64,000 nt of DNA from Mycolicibacter sp. MU0102 (lineage in GTDB: Bacteria; Actinomycetota; Actinomycetes; Mycobacteriales; Mycobacteriaceae), in NCBI RefSeq assembly GCF_963378105.1, contig NZ_OY726398.1, positions 2,294,001 to 2,358,000 of the forward strand, written 5' to 3'. The position numbers and the translations under genes are program-made. The notes under the pieces were generated by a model. The model had not been told where the DNA came from and searched no databases. It was given only the letters and a program-made list of their open reading frames with translations. This document shows, piece by piece, positions 1-8,024 of this stretch. Within the stretch, counting starts at the first letter, position 1; each line of letters opens with the position of its first letter.

Positions 1-1065
1 TCCTACCGGGCCCGCCGCGAATTTGAGGAATTCCCAAGCCTGTTCCCGGTGGCGACTGTCGGCGGCAATGGCCAGACCGGTGCTGCCGATGGCGGATCGA
101 GCCGCCATACCCTTGGCCGCGGCAGCCGGACCGGTCGGCAGCACCGCCACGTCGAAATCCAGATCCTCGGCTTGAACGAAGGTCTGGTAGCGCCAGTGCC
201 CGCCGAGCGCCATCGCCGCATTGCCCGCGGTGAACAGGCCCATGGTGGAGATCGACTGGGTGTCCGCGGCGGCGGGCGCCACCCGATGCACGTTGGACAG
301 ATCCGCGTAGAACTGGATCCCGGCGAGAAAATCGTCGTCGTCGAAGTTCAGGTGGGTCGGGTTGACCCGCGGCACCGCCCACGGCACCCCGTTGTTCATG
401 CCGAACAGCGCTGCGGAGTACGGCGGCGACCAGGTGTCGACAAAGCCCCACTGGGTGACTCGGCCATTGCCGGACCGCCGGGTGAGTGCGGCGGCGGTGG
501 CCAAGAACTCGTCGAACGTCCAGGGCGTGTCCCAGCGGCCCGGCGGTGGCGGCACACCGGCCTCGGCGAAGATCTTGGCGTTATAGAACAGGAACGCACC
601 CGACCACTGCTCCGGGAACGCGTACTGGCCGCCGTTGAAGCCGAACGTCTCGTAGAGCGCGGGAATGCTGTCGGCGCGCAACGCCGCCGCGAACCGCCGA
701 TCCCGATCCAGCAGAGTGTTCAAGTCCAACAGCACGCCGCGGTCGGCAAGTCCGGCGTAGTTGAACTCCCACGCCATCAGCACATCCGGGCATTTCCCGC
801 CGGCGCAGAACGTCGACATCTGCTGGGTCGGGTCGCCGCCGGCCAGAATCGTGCGCACCCGAATGTCGGGGTGTTCGCGTCCGAACGCGTTAATGATCCG
901 CATCCGGGCTTCGGCTTCTTCGGGGTTGGCCGCAAAGAAGAAGGTCAGTGCGTCGTCGTCGCTGCCGCAGGCCGACATCGCGGGCAACAGTGCTGCGGCC
1001 CCGATCGCTCCGGCGCCGCGCAGCACGCTGCGGCGCGTAAGTGATCGTGCACCGGAGGCCAGCAC
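1..1065 (-). CDS. Extracellular sugar-binding lipoprotein of an ABC importer (3' end outside window)
   Basis: Family-1 solute-binding protein, expected to deliver a sugar-type solute at the outer face of the membrane to an ABC importer. A GTG start at 1065 lies 11 bases after the stop of the upstream gene, and the frame is open to base 1, so the C-terminus is cut off. The N-terminus has a twin-arginine motif (TRRSVLRG), a hydrophobic stretch and a lipobox (AMSAC), so it is probably a Tat-exported lipoprotein. The body has typical SBP segments (PEQWSGAFLFYNAKIF; a TFDEFLATAAALT helix). Its place beside the pncA cluster suggests the Rv2041c orthologue of M. tuberculosis; the permease and ATPase genes would lie to the left of the window. 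The substrate is not visible from sequence. Confidence 0.85.
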   Translation of the reverse strand, partial: MLASGARSLTRRSVLRGAGAIGAAALLPAMSACGSDDDALTFFFAANPEEAEARMRIINAFGREHPDIRVRTILAGGDPTQQMSTFCAGGKCPDVLMAWEFNYAGLADRGVLLDLNTLLDRDRRFAAALRADSIPALYETFGFNGGQYAFPEQWSGAFLFYNAKIFAEAGVPPPPGRWDTPWTFDEFLATAAALTRRSGNGRVTQWGFVDTWSPPYSAALFGMNNGVPWAVPRVNPTHLNFDDDDFLAGIQFYADLSNVHRVAPAAADTQSISTMGLFTAGNAAMALGGHWRYQTFVQAEDLDFDVAVLPTGPAAAAKGMAARSAIGSTGLAIAADSRHREQAWEFLKFAAGPVG

Positions 1066-1076
1066 CCGCGAAACCG

Positions 1077-2990
1077 TCAGACTTCGATCGGCGGGTAGAG
1101 ACGTTCGAGGGTGAACTGACGATCTCGGCGCGCAGCCCAGGAGCTGGCAATAAGTGATACCACCAGGATCCCGGCCAACACGGCCACCGATGTCCACAAC
1201 CGCTCGTCGATACCGCCGACGGTCAACTGGCGTAACCCGTTGACGGCATACGTCATCGGGTCGTAGGGATGCAATATCTGAAACGGTTTCGCCGTCGTCT
1301 CGACCGGATACACCCCGCCGGACGACACCAGCTGGAACATCAGGAAGGCCAGGGTGAACACCCGGCCGACGGCCACACCGAGCACGGCGTTGAACGCTTG
1401 GATCATCGCCAGGAACGACGCGGCGATCAACGCCAAGAAGGCGACCATGCCCGCGGCGTGGCGGGCCTGCAGCCCCACCCCGAAGTGCACCACCGTGTAC
1501 ATGAGCAAGACCTGGCACACCCCCAGCAGCAGGGCCGGCCAGTACGAGGCGAGCACCACCCGCAGAGCGCCGACGCCGTTGACGATGGCGCGAGTCTGCA
1601 GCGGGGTCAATAACATCCACACGATCAGCGAGCCGATGAACAGTGCCAGCGGCAAGAAGAACGGGGCGAACCCGGTGCCGAAGGTGGCTGCGTGATGGGT
1701 GAAGTCCATGTCCACCCCGACCGGGCTGGCCAGGATGGCCGAGACGTCGACGCGTTGCTGGTCGGTGATGGTCGATGCGCGCTGGTCGGCCTCGCCCAGC
1801 CCCGACGCCAGTTGGGCGGCGCCGTCCTTGAGCTGATTGCTGCCGTCGGTCAGTTGGACCAGCCCGTCGCTGAGCTGGTTCGCCCCGGCTACCAGCGCGG
1901 TGGCCCCGTCGCGTAGCGCGACCACATCCGACCGGAGACCGCCGTCGAGGGCGTGGGTCATGAAGGTACGCAGCCCGCTGTTGGGATTGGCCAGATCGTT
2001 CTCCAGCTGTTGGGTGTTGGCGCGCAGCTGGTTCAGGCCCTCGTCGGTGGCCGGGTCCAGTCCCTCGACATCGAGCAGCCGCTGGGCGCCGGCGAGGGTG
2101 TCACCGAGCCCGCGTACCGCCGGGTCGGGGTTGCCGCGCAAGGCGTCTACCACCTGGTTGACGATCCCGGCAGCCTGTTGGTAGTTGACGTTGAGCGACG
2201 CGATCCGGTCACTGACCGTCTTGAGGTTGCCGCTGAGGCTGGCGGCGGCCGCACCGGCGGCATTCGGGTCGAAGCCCATGTTGGCGAGGTCGTCGGTCAC
2301 CTTGAGCAGCGGATCGGTCGCCCGTTGGACACCGTGATTCAGCTGGCGGATTCCGTCGGCGAGCGCCGCCGAACCGTCACGGGCCGTGCCCATGTTGTCG
2401 GCCAACGTTTTTGAGCCGTCCGAGAGTTGGCCGGCTCCGTCCGCCGCATTCTTGACCTCGTCGGTCACCTGGGTCAGTGCGGTGCCGATCACCTGCTGGC
2501 CGACCTTGGAGCTCACTTCGTTGAGCACCTCGCGGGCGGCGTTCTGCCCCATGACCGAGGCCAGGTAGTTGTTGGCGTCGTTGAACCGGAACTGGATCTG
2601 TGCTTTTTGCGGATGCGGGCCCGCCGGGGACACCACCGCCGTGCTGAAATCCGACGGCAGGGTGATCGAGAAGTAGTAGGTTCCGTCGGAAACACCTTTG
2701 ACGGCTTCGCTTTCCGACACCTGATGCAGATCGAGCTGCTTGGAGTCGATCAGCGCCCGGGTGACCTCGTCACCAGCATGCAACTGTTCACCCGAGACCA
2801 CGGCGCCGGTGTCCTCGTTGACCAGGGCGACCGGGATTTTGTCGATGGCGGCGAACGGATTCCAGAACGCCCACAGATACATCGCCCCGTAGAGCAGCGG
2901 CAGCACGATGATGGTGATCAGGGCCAGCCGCGGCATGGTGCCGCGCGAATAGCGTTTGAGGTCGGTGCCCAGTGACATTCCGGCGAGCAT
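1077..2990 (-). CDS. YhgE/Pip-domain membrane protein, ABC-2-like permease
   Basis: A 637-residue membrane protein of the YhgE/Pip family. One transmembrane segment lies near the N-terminus (ALITIIVLPLLYGAMYLWAF), followed by a large extracytoplasmic region of about 400 residues rich in repeated SDG/LADG heptad-like units (QLSDGSKTLADNMG, LVQLTDGSNQLKDGA), then five or so C-terminal membrane helices. This layout resembles ABC-2 exporter permeases and phage-infection proteins. It starts two bases after the stop of the ATPase-like gene at 2993, so the two are co-transcribed and probably form one complex. An alternative start is the ATG four codons downstream. The transported substrate is unknown. 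Confidence 0.85.
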   Translation of the reverse strand: MLAGMSLGTDLKRYSRGTMPRLALITIIVLPLLYGAMYLWAFWNPFAAIDKIPVALVNEDTGAVVSGEQLHAGDEVTRALIDSKQLDLHQVSESEAVKGVSDGTYYFSITLPSDFSTAVVSPAGPHPQKAQIQFRFNDANNYLASVMGQNAAREVLNEVSSKVGQQVIGTALTQVTDEVKNAADGAGQLSDGSKTLADNMGTARDGSAALADGIRQLNHGVQRATDPLLKVTDDLANMGFDPNAAGAAAASLSGNLKTVSDRIASLNVNYQQAAGIVNQVVDALRGNPDPAVRGLGDTLAGAQRLLDVEGLDPATDEGLNQLRANTQQLENDLANPNSGLRTFMTHALDGGLRSDVVALRDGATALVAGANQLSDGLVQLTDGSNQLKDGAAQLASGLGEADQRASTITDQQRVDVSAILASPVGVDMDFTHHAATFGTGFAPFFLPLALFIGSLIVWMLLTPLQTRAIVNGVGALRVVLASYWPALLLGVCQVLLMYTVVHFGVGLQARHAAGMVAFLALIAASFLAMIQAFNAVLGVAVGRVFTLAFLMFQLVSSGGVYPVETTAKPFQILHPYDPMTYAVNGLRQLTVGGIDERLWTSVAVLAGILVVSLIASSWAARRDRQFTLERLYPPIEV

Positions 2991-2992
2991 GG

Positions 2993-3754
2993 TCAGCGGT
3001 TCCCCTTCTCGTGTCGGCCGGGAACGAGCTCGGCGCGCTCCAGACGGTCGACGGTGATCTGCCCGGCGAGCCCGAACCCGTCGGGAATCGGGTTGGCCGA
3101 CGAGGTGATCACGGTCTGCTTCTCCCCCAGCGCGACCAGCCGGGTAAGCAGGATCGCGCGATCGCGGCTGTTTTTGATCTCATCGATGCTGCCGACCACC
3201 AGCAGCGGTGGACGTGCGGTGTTGGCCAGCGCGATGCGCAGCAACAACCCGGTCATTTCATCGAGGTGCTCGACGTAGTCGTGCAGTTGGGGTACCGGCA
3301 GGTCGCCGAAGACCGGGCGGCAGATCGCGTCGCGCTCGGCGTCGCCGGCACGGCGGACCAACTGGTACCAGGGTGCATCCCAGCGGATCTGTTCGGTGAT
3401 CAGGTCTGCGACCGTCACCGACTCGAAGATCGCGTCGAGCTGTTCGATCCCGGCCAGGGCAGCGACGTCGAAGATGTCGCGGGCTTTGTTGCGCCCGAGC
3501 ACGGTGAGCGTGCCCGACGATGGCTTCATCCGGCCGGCCAGGTTCATCATCAGGGCGGTGCGACCCGACCCCGGAGGACCGACCAGCACGGTGGTACCGC
3601 CTGCCGGAATGTCCAAATCCAGCGGTCCGAAGACGCGTCCCCACGGCCCGGTCATCGTGATGCCACGGGCCGTCACCGCGGGCGGTGACGGCGCTGGCGC
3701 CGTACTCTCCCCCGCCGCTGCGGTCTCCCCTGCGGCCGTCGTTTCGTCTGGCAT
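2993..3754 (-). CDS. Degenerate ABC-type ATPase, partner of the YhgE protein
   Basis: A 253-residue protein with the outline of an ABC nucleotide-binding domain but eroded motifs. The P-loop reads GPPGSGRT, with Arg where Lys is normally needed for ATP phosphate binding. No LSGGQ signature is visible before the presumed Walker B strand, and the acidic pair there is altered (LLVVGSIDEIKN). The first 30 residues are Ala/Thr/Pro-rich. I chose the ATG at 3754 because a purine-rich GAGGGGG precedes it; a GTG six codons upstream is possible. Gene pairing with a YhgE-type permease suggests a regulatory or structural role, or weak ATPase activity. Confidence 0.7.
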   Translation of the reverse strand: MPDETTAAGETAAAGESTAPAPSPPAVTARGITMTGPWGRVFGPLDLDIPAGGTTVLVGPPGSGRTALMMNLAGRMKPSSGTLTVLGRNKARDIFDVAALAGIEQLDAIFESVTVADLITEQIRWDAPWYQLVRRAGDAERDAICRPVFGDLPVPQLHDYVEHLDEMTGLLLRIALANTARPPLLVVGSIDEIKNSRDRAILLTRLVALGEKQTVITSSANPIPDGFGLAGQITVDRLERAELVPGRHEKGNR

Positions 3755-3841
3755 GGACGCCCCCTCATACACATCGGTTCGCGTGACCCATCAAAGCAGA
3801 ACCCGCCGCCATGGGCGGCCGTCACGTGTTCTTGCGGCGGA

Positions 3842-4729
3842 TCAGGTCTGCGGGAGTTGCAGCGTCGCGGTGCGCAACCGCTCGGGATCGCCCGCGATAT
3901 CAATGGTGTGGATGCGCCCGTCGTCGCCGATTCCGATGCGCAACAGCGCCAGCAGGCGACCTGCCGGGGCAATTGCGATACCAGGTGCGCCGTCGATGAG
4001 CAGCACGGCACCGGCGCGAGCACGCCGGGTGAAGTGCCGAGTCTCGGTGGCGACATCGCCAGCGCCACGCATCTCGGTGGGCACGCCGGCAGGTATCAAC
4101 ACGGGGTCGACGCGGCGCACCACATCGGGCGCCAACAACTCCAACAGGGTGGCGATGTCGCCGCCGCGCGAGGCGGCCAAGAACGCGCTCACGATCTCGA
4201 GATGCTCGGCGCGGCGTCGCGGCTGCTCAGCTGGCGCGGCCTGCAGTCGTGCCCGGGCACGGCTGGCCAACTTCTTGGCCGCGTCCGGCGAGCGGTCCAG
4301 TACGTCGCCGATCTGCTCGAACGGCACATCGAACACGTCGTGCAGCACGAAGGCGACGCGCTGTGCCGGCGACAACCGATCCAGCACCACCAGCAGGGCC
4401 CGGCTGACCGCTTCCGCGCGCAGCGCCTGTTCGTCGGCGGCCGGTGTGGCAAGCGCTGGGGAGCTGTCCAACTCAGGTGCATCCGACAGTGATTGCTCGA
4501 TGCGACGTGAGCGTGCCCGCAACTGGTCTATGGCGGTGCGTGCGGTGATGGTGGTGAGCCATCCGGGCAGATTGTCCACCGCGGCGAAGTCGGCGCTGCT
4601 GGCCTTCAGCCAAGCGGATTGGACAGCGTCGTCGGCGTCTGCCGCTGAGCCGAGCAGATGCAACGCCACCGAATGCAGATGTCGGCGGTTGTCCTCGAAC
4701 CGTTGGGCCAGAACGTCGGTGTTGCCCAT
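3842..4729 (-). CDS. ECF sigma factor with SnoaL-like C-terminal tail (SigI/SigJ, ECF41 type)
   Basis: A 295-residue sigma-70 family factor. Residues about 5-75 form region 2 (ending LTTITARTAIDQLRARS) and about 105-165 region 4 (LSPAQRVAFVLHDVFDVPF, then an EQIGDVLDRSPDAAKKLASRA helix-turn-helix). The last 120 residues form a SnoaL/NTF2-like extension (HLEIVSAFLAASRGGDIATL) that in ECF41-type factors replaces an anti-sigma partner and modulates activity. No anti-sigma gene is adjacent. The gene is divergent from a DoxX-like gene, and the spacer carries a possible cognate promoter. M. tuberculosis SigI and SigJ share this architecture; which one it matches best is unclear. Confidence 0.88.
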   Translation of the reverse strand: MGNTDVLAQRFEDNRRHLHSVALHLLGSAADADDAVQSAWLKASSADFAAVDNLPGWLTTITARTAIDQLRARSRRIEQSLSDAPELDSSPALATPAADEQALRAEAVSRALLVVLDRLSPAQRVAFVLHDVFDVPFEQIGDVLDRSPDAAKKLASRARARLQAAPAEQPRRRAEHLEIVSAFLAASRGGDIATLLELLAPDVVRRVDPVLIPAGVPTEMRGAGDVATETRHFTRRARAGAVLLIDGAPGIAIAPAGRLLALLRIGIGDDGRIHTIDIAGDPERLRTATLQLPQT

Positions 4730-4753
4730 GGGTCACCTTTCCCGTTCGGGAGT

Positions 4754-4786
4754 CGTCACAGGGATAGAGCCATATCCACCGACGAC
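4754..4786 (+). promoter_or_regulatory. Candidate ECF41-type promoter for the DoxX gene
   Basis: The spacer between the sigma gene and the DoxX gene contains CGTCACA (4754-4760) and two overlapping CGAC motifs (4780-4786). Promoters described for ECF41 sigma factors have a TGTCACA-like -35 and a CGTC-like -10. The match is partial (one mismatch in the -10) and the spacing is slightly long, so this is a suggestion based on position and resemblance. Confidence 0.35.
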
Positions 4787-4801
4787 AGGAAGAGCAACAC
4801 C

Positions 4802-5152
4802 ATGAGCGTACCGACTGTCTACCTGGTGACGGTCGCGGTCACCGCGGGCATCACCATCGCCATTGCCATACCCGACTTCATTCCGGCGCAGTTCGTCCTG
4901 GCCAATTCCGCGCGGGTGGGCGTGCCGCGGTCCTGGTTGCCGCTGTTAGGCGGGCTGAAACTGGCCGGCGGCGTGGGGTTGCTCATCGGACTGGCGGGTG
5001 TTCCGCTGATCGGTGTCGCCGCCGCGGCCGGCCTGGTGGCCTACTTCATCGGGGCTGTCGCGACGCATGTGCGCGCCGGGGTGTTCTCCAACATCGGGTT
5101 TCCGGCATTGTTCCTGCTGGCGGCGACAGCATCGTTGGTGATGCTGGCTTGA
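4802..5152 (+). CDS. DoxX-family small membrane protein
   Basis: A 116-residue membrane protein with four hydrophobic segments, starting with a YLVTVAVTAGITIAIAI helix, and a conserved-looking LGGLKLAGGVGLLIGL segment typical of the DoxX-like family. The ATG at 4802 follows AGGAAGAG at a good distance; the open frame extends further upstream but would run into the divergent sigma gene. DoxX-like proteins are linked to redox or thiol homeostasis in mycobacteria, and DoxX-like genes are common targets of neighbouring ECF41 sigma factors, so control by the divergent sigma gene is plausible. Its biochemical activity is unknown. Confidence 0.8.
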   Translation: MSVPTVYLVTVAVTAGITIAIAIPDFIPAQFVLANSARVGVPRSWLPLLGGLKLAGGVGLLIGLAGVPLIGVAAAAGLVAYFIGAVATHVRAGVFSNIGFPALFLLAATASLVMLA

Positions 5153-5153
5153 T

Positions 5154-5597
5154 CTAGCCGAATTCGGCGGCCGGGTCGGTGTGGCTGGCCGCACCGGCCC
5201 GTCGTGGCAGTTCGACGACGACGTTGGTGGCCTTGACCGAGGCGACTACCAGGCTGCCGGGCTGCAGCTGCAGCTCGTCGGCGGCCTCCCTGCTGACCAG
5301 TGAGACCAACCGGAACGGGCCGGCCTGGACCTCGACCTGCGCCATCACCGTGTCGCGGGTGACCTTGGTGACCAGCCCGACCATCCGGTTGCGTGCCGAC
5401 TGGCCCACCACCGGATTGCGGGACACCGGTTCGACGGCGGCGCGCTCCTGGGCAAACCGTGCCAGCTCGGCACCGTCGACCATGCGGGGGCCACTGCCCG
5501 TCGTCAGCGACAGGCGACCGGAGTCGATCCACCGGCGGACGGTGTCGTCGCTGACCCCGAGGAGCTCGGCGACTTCGGCAATTCGAAAGCTCGGCAC
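5154..5597 (-). CDS. MerR-like HTH plus TOBE (molybdopterin-binding) domain regulator
   Basis: A 147-residue two-domain protein. Residues 1-50 are an excisionase/MerR-type helix-turn-helix (FRIAEVAELLGVSDDTVRRW, then GR). After a linker, residues about 65-135 form a single TOBE/Mop domain (ARNRMVGLVTKVTRDTVMAQ; LQLQPGSLVVASVKATNVVV) of the kind that binds molybdate or tungstate. This suggests a molybdate-sensing transcription factor or a molybdenum-pterin storage protein with a DNA-binding head. No modABC transporter is visible nearby, so its targets are unknown. Confidence 0.8.
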   Translation of the reverse strand: MPSFRIAEVAELLGVSDDTVRRWIDSGRLSLTTGSGPRMVDGAELARFAQERAAVEPVSRNPVVGQSARNRMVGLVTKVTRDTVMAQVEVQAGPFRLVSLVSREAADELQLQPGSLVVASVKATNVVVELPRRAGAASHTDPAAEFG

Positions 5598-5629
5598 GTA
5601 GATGAGCTTATCGCCGCTGCGGCGCCTAA

Positions 5630-6430
5630 TCAGGCTGCTGGGAAATACCGGATTGTCGTGATACGCGCACCACGGGCGGCCACGTCGAAGAAGAGCACGG
5701 CGCGTCGCTGCGCTGAGCTGGTCGACACTGCGACGGTGCTGCCCGCGGCCAACATCTTGGTCAGGCGCGCGCCGTCCAGCTGCGACCCGAGGTCGGCGAG
5801 GTCCACGGCGGTATCGTCGCCGTAAGAGACTGTGGCACCAGGTGATAGCAATCCGCGCGCGGTGGCCGTGTTGCCCACGGTGAGCGCTTCCAGGAAGGCT
5901 TGCACCGGTTCCTTACCCCTGCTGCTCGGTCGGCGGAACCCGCCGAGGAATCCGGCGGCGCCGGTCAGTCGCTGATTGCGCAGCAGTGCTCGGGACAACC
6001 CGATCCCGGCGGGCAGTGCGGCGATGCCGTTGCCGAGGAACTGCCCCACCATGGCCGGCAGCTCCCAGTAGGCGCGTAACCGCTGCAGTTCCCAGCCACC
6101 GGCCGACTCGTGCAGGTCATAGCGCAGGATCGCCGGGATGTGCATGGTGACCGACGGTCCCATCGCGACCTCGAGCTGCAGATCGCGTACGACCGCCGTC
6201 CCACGCACAATGTCCAGGTCGCGGTGGAAGGTGATGTCGCGCGGACCGATGAACGTGTCGTAGAACCGGCCGATCTGCTCGGGGCCGACGTGCGGCCGCG
6301 ACCCCACCGGATCCTCCACCCGGCCGTCGGCGCTGAACAGCCCTGCCCATGCGGCCCTGTCGTGGGCGGCCGCCGCGGTCGGTGACTGCTCGACTGCGGC
6401 CAGCAGCTCCGCGGCGATGGCGTCCGTCAT
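5630..6430 (-). CDS. Rv2042c-like protein with two SnoaL/NTF2-like halves
   Basis: A 266-residue protein. Residues 1-130 form an NTF2/SnoaL-type alpha+beta fold (AAAAHDRAAWAGLFSADGRV; DTFIGPRDITFHRDL), and a second SnoaL-like region follows (VQAFLEALTVGNTATARGLL). I chose the ATG at 6430 because it overlaps the pncA stop (TGATG), implying translational coupling. The order DUF2784-pncA-this gene matches Rv2044c-pncA-Rv2042c of M. tuberculosis. No enzymatic activity can be assigned: catalytic residues of ketosteroid isomerases are not evident. It could bind a small hydrophobic ligand. Confidence 0.8.
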   Translation of the reverse strand: MTDAIAAELLAAVEQSPTAAAAHDRAAWAGLFSADGRVEDPVGSRPHVGPEQIGRFYDTFIGPRDITFHRDLDIVRGTAVVRDLQLEVAMGPSVTMHIPAILRYDLHESAGGWELQRLRAYWELPAMVGQFLGNGIAALPAGIGLSRALLRNQRLTGAAGFLGGFRRPSSRGKEPVQAFLEALTVGNTATARGLLSPGATVSYGDDTAVDLADLGSQLDGARLTKMLAAGSTVAVSTSSAQRRAVLFFDVAARGARITTIRYFPAA

Positions 6431-6999
6431 CAGGCCGCCTCCACCACAGCCACACCGGCGCTGCGTATCTCCGCCAGCGCGGCGGCGCTCGACTCGGCCG
6501 ACACGCCCGCGGTCAGGTCCGACAACACGGCGGTGGAAAAGCCCTCGCGGACAGCATCTTTGGCGGTAGCGCACACGCAGTGTTCGGTGGCGACACCGAC
6601 CACGTCGAGGTTGCGCACCCGATGTTGGATCAGCCAGTCGTGCAGTGAGGTGCCGGCGTCATCGACACCCTCGAAGCCGCTGTATCCCGCGCTGTACGCG
6701 CCCTTTTTGAAGACCGCCTCGATCCGATCGGTGCTCAGCGCCGGAGGAAACTGCGCACCGGGACTTCCCGCGACGCAGTGCCGCGGCCAGGACGTCTCAT
6801 GGTCCGGATGCTCGGAGAAATGCGGGCCGGGATCGACGTGCCAGTCCGCAGTGGCCACCACGTGCGCGTAGCGGGCCTTGCCGGCTGGGCTGTCCACGTA
6901 ACGGCTGATCTCCTGCGCGACGGTCACGGCGCCAGGCACCGGGATCGCTCCCCCGTCGCAGAAATCGTTCTGCACATCGACGATGACCAGCGCCCGCAT
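6430..6999 (-). CDS. pncA: Nicotinamidase/pyrazinamidase PncA
   Basis: A 189-residue amidase that hydrolyses nicotinamide to nicotinate in NAD salvage; in M. tuberculosis it also activates the drug pyrazinamide. The N-terminus MRALVIVDVQNDF supplies catalytic Asp8. Metal ligands appear in TADWHVDPGPHF (Asp52, His54, His60), and the catalytic Lys lies in FKKGAYSAGYSGFEG and the catalytic Cys in VATEHCVCAT. All the key residues of an active enzyme are present. The ATG at 6999 is internal to a longer open frame: the upstream DUF2784 frame continues into it without a stop. Only a weak GGA precedes the ATG. Confidence 0.95.
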   Translation of the reverse strand: MRALVIVDVQNDFCDGGAIPVPGAVTVAQEISRYVDSPAGKARYAHVVATADWHVDPGPHFSEHPDHETSWPRHCVAGSPGAQFPPALSTDRIEAVFKKGAYSAGYSGFEGVDDAGTSLHDWLIQHRVRNLDVVGVATEHCVCATAKDAVREGFSTAVLSDLTAGVSAESSAAALAEIRSAGVAVVEAA

Positions 7000-7368
7000 G
7001 CGTCCACAGTATCGTCGGCGGCGCAGCGCTTCTCGCGCACACAGCGCCCAGGACCCGAGCACCGTCACCAGCACCGCGACCTCGACCGCGATGGTCCACC
7101 CCGGCGGGTACAGCACACCGGCTAAATAGTGGGCGATGAATCCGTCCGCCGGCAGCGGGGCCATACCGGCGGCGGCGCGCGCCCGGCGCTCCAGCCAGGT
7201 CAGCGGGCAGTCCAGGTGTCCGACAACGATCAGCACCGCCCAGAACGTCGCCGCACCGTGCAGCCAGAGAGTGCGCGGCCATCGCACGGCGAGAAAGCCG
7301 CCGACCACGACGTAGCCGACGAACGCAAGATGCGATGCGACGATGAGCACCACCGCGATCCGGTACAT
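7000..7368 (-). CDS. DUF2784 membrane protein, in frame with and continuous into pncA
   Basis: An Rv2044c-like protein with four hydrophobic segments (RIAVVLIVASHLAFVGYVVV; TLWLHGAATFWAVLIVVGHL; the HLDCPLTWLE motif typical of DUF2784; a C-terminal IAVEVAVLVTVLGSWAL helix). The ATG at 7368 starts the conserved part; longer upstream starts exist. The frame has no stop of its own: after the Arg-rich end (EALRRRRYCGR) it reads straight into the PncA start Met. The product is therefore either a membrane-anchored DUF2784-PncA fusion of 312 residues, or two proteins made through the internal ATG. A lost stop through a sequence error cannot be excluded. Confidence 0.75.
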
Positions 7369-7460
7369 CAGTCCGCCGTTTCGCCCTCCGCAGAAACCGC
7401 TTCCGTCCCCGTCCGTCACGGTACATTGGCGAACATCCAACGTGGTCAGGAGCGAATCTG

Positions 7461-8009
7461 ATGACAACCGGCGATTTCGGCCCGAACGGTCCTGGCTATG
7501 GCGCCGGAGGCCCCGGAGGCCCCGGATATGGCCAGCCCGGCGGTTATCCGCCGCCGCAGGGCTGGGGGCCGCAGCCCGGGTGGGGACAGCAACCAGGCGG
7601 GCTGGGCAGGCGCTTTTGGGCCCGCGTGCTCGACGGCTTCCTGGTCGGCATCGTGGCGTTCTTCCTGTCGGTGTTCTTGTTCTCCGACGATTACCCGTTC
7701 CTGGTCACCGGCCTGTTCTCCGGGGCGCTGACGTTCGGCTACTTCGTGCTGTTCGAGGTGACTCAGGGCGCCACCCCCGGCAAGCGATTGCTGGGCTTGG
7801 CGGTGCACGGGCCCGACGGAGTGTCGAAGCCGACGGCTTCGCAGTCGGCCATCCGCAATTCGTTCACCTTGCTGGCCGTGGTCCCCTACCTCGGTGCGCT
7901 GCTGGCCTTCGTGGCCTACGTCGTGATCGCCGTGACGATCAGCGGCAGCCCGACCAAGCAGGGCAAGCACGACGAGCTGGCCGGCGGCACCCGGGTCACC
8001 CGGGCCTGA
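7461..8009 (+). CDS. RDD-family membrane protein with Gly/Pro-rich N-terminus
   Basis: A 182-residue protein. The first 50 residues are Gly/Pro/Gln-rich and probably disordered. The RDD domain then begins with FWARVLDGFLVGIVAFFLSV, where the Arg and Asp give the family its name, followed by two further membrane segments and the conserved GATPGKRLLGLAVHGPDG loop. The ATG has a good AGGAG ribosome site seven bases upstream. Function of RDD proteins is poorly defined; some act in ion transport. It lies divergent from the DUF2784-pncA operon and convergent with lipT. Confidence 0.85.
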   Translation: MTTGDFGPNGPGYGAGGPGGPGYGQPGGYPPPQGWGPQPGWGQQPGGLGRRFWARVLDGFLVGIVAFFLSVFLFSDDYPFLVTGLFSGALTFGYFVLFEVTQGATPGKRLLGLAVHGPDGVSKPTASQSAIRNSFTLLAVVPYLGALLAFVAYVVIAVTISGSPTKQGKHDELAGGTRVTRA

Positions 8010-8024
8010 CTCCCTCGCGGGACG

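Noticed and set aside
49..1044. Plus-strand frame over the binding-protein gene
   Set aside because: The opposite strand encodes a convincing lipoprotein with Tat signal and lipobox; this frame is compositional.
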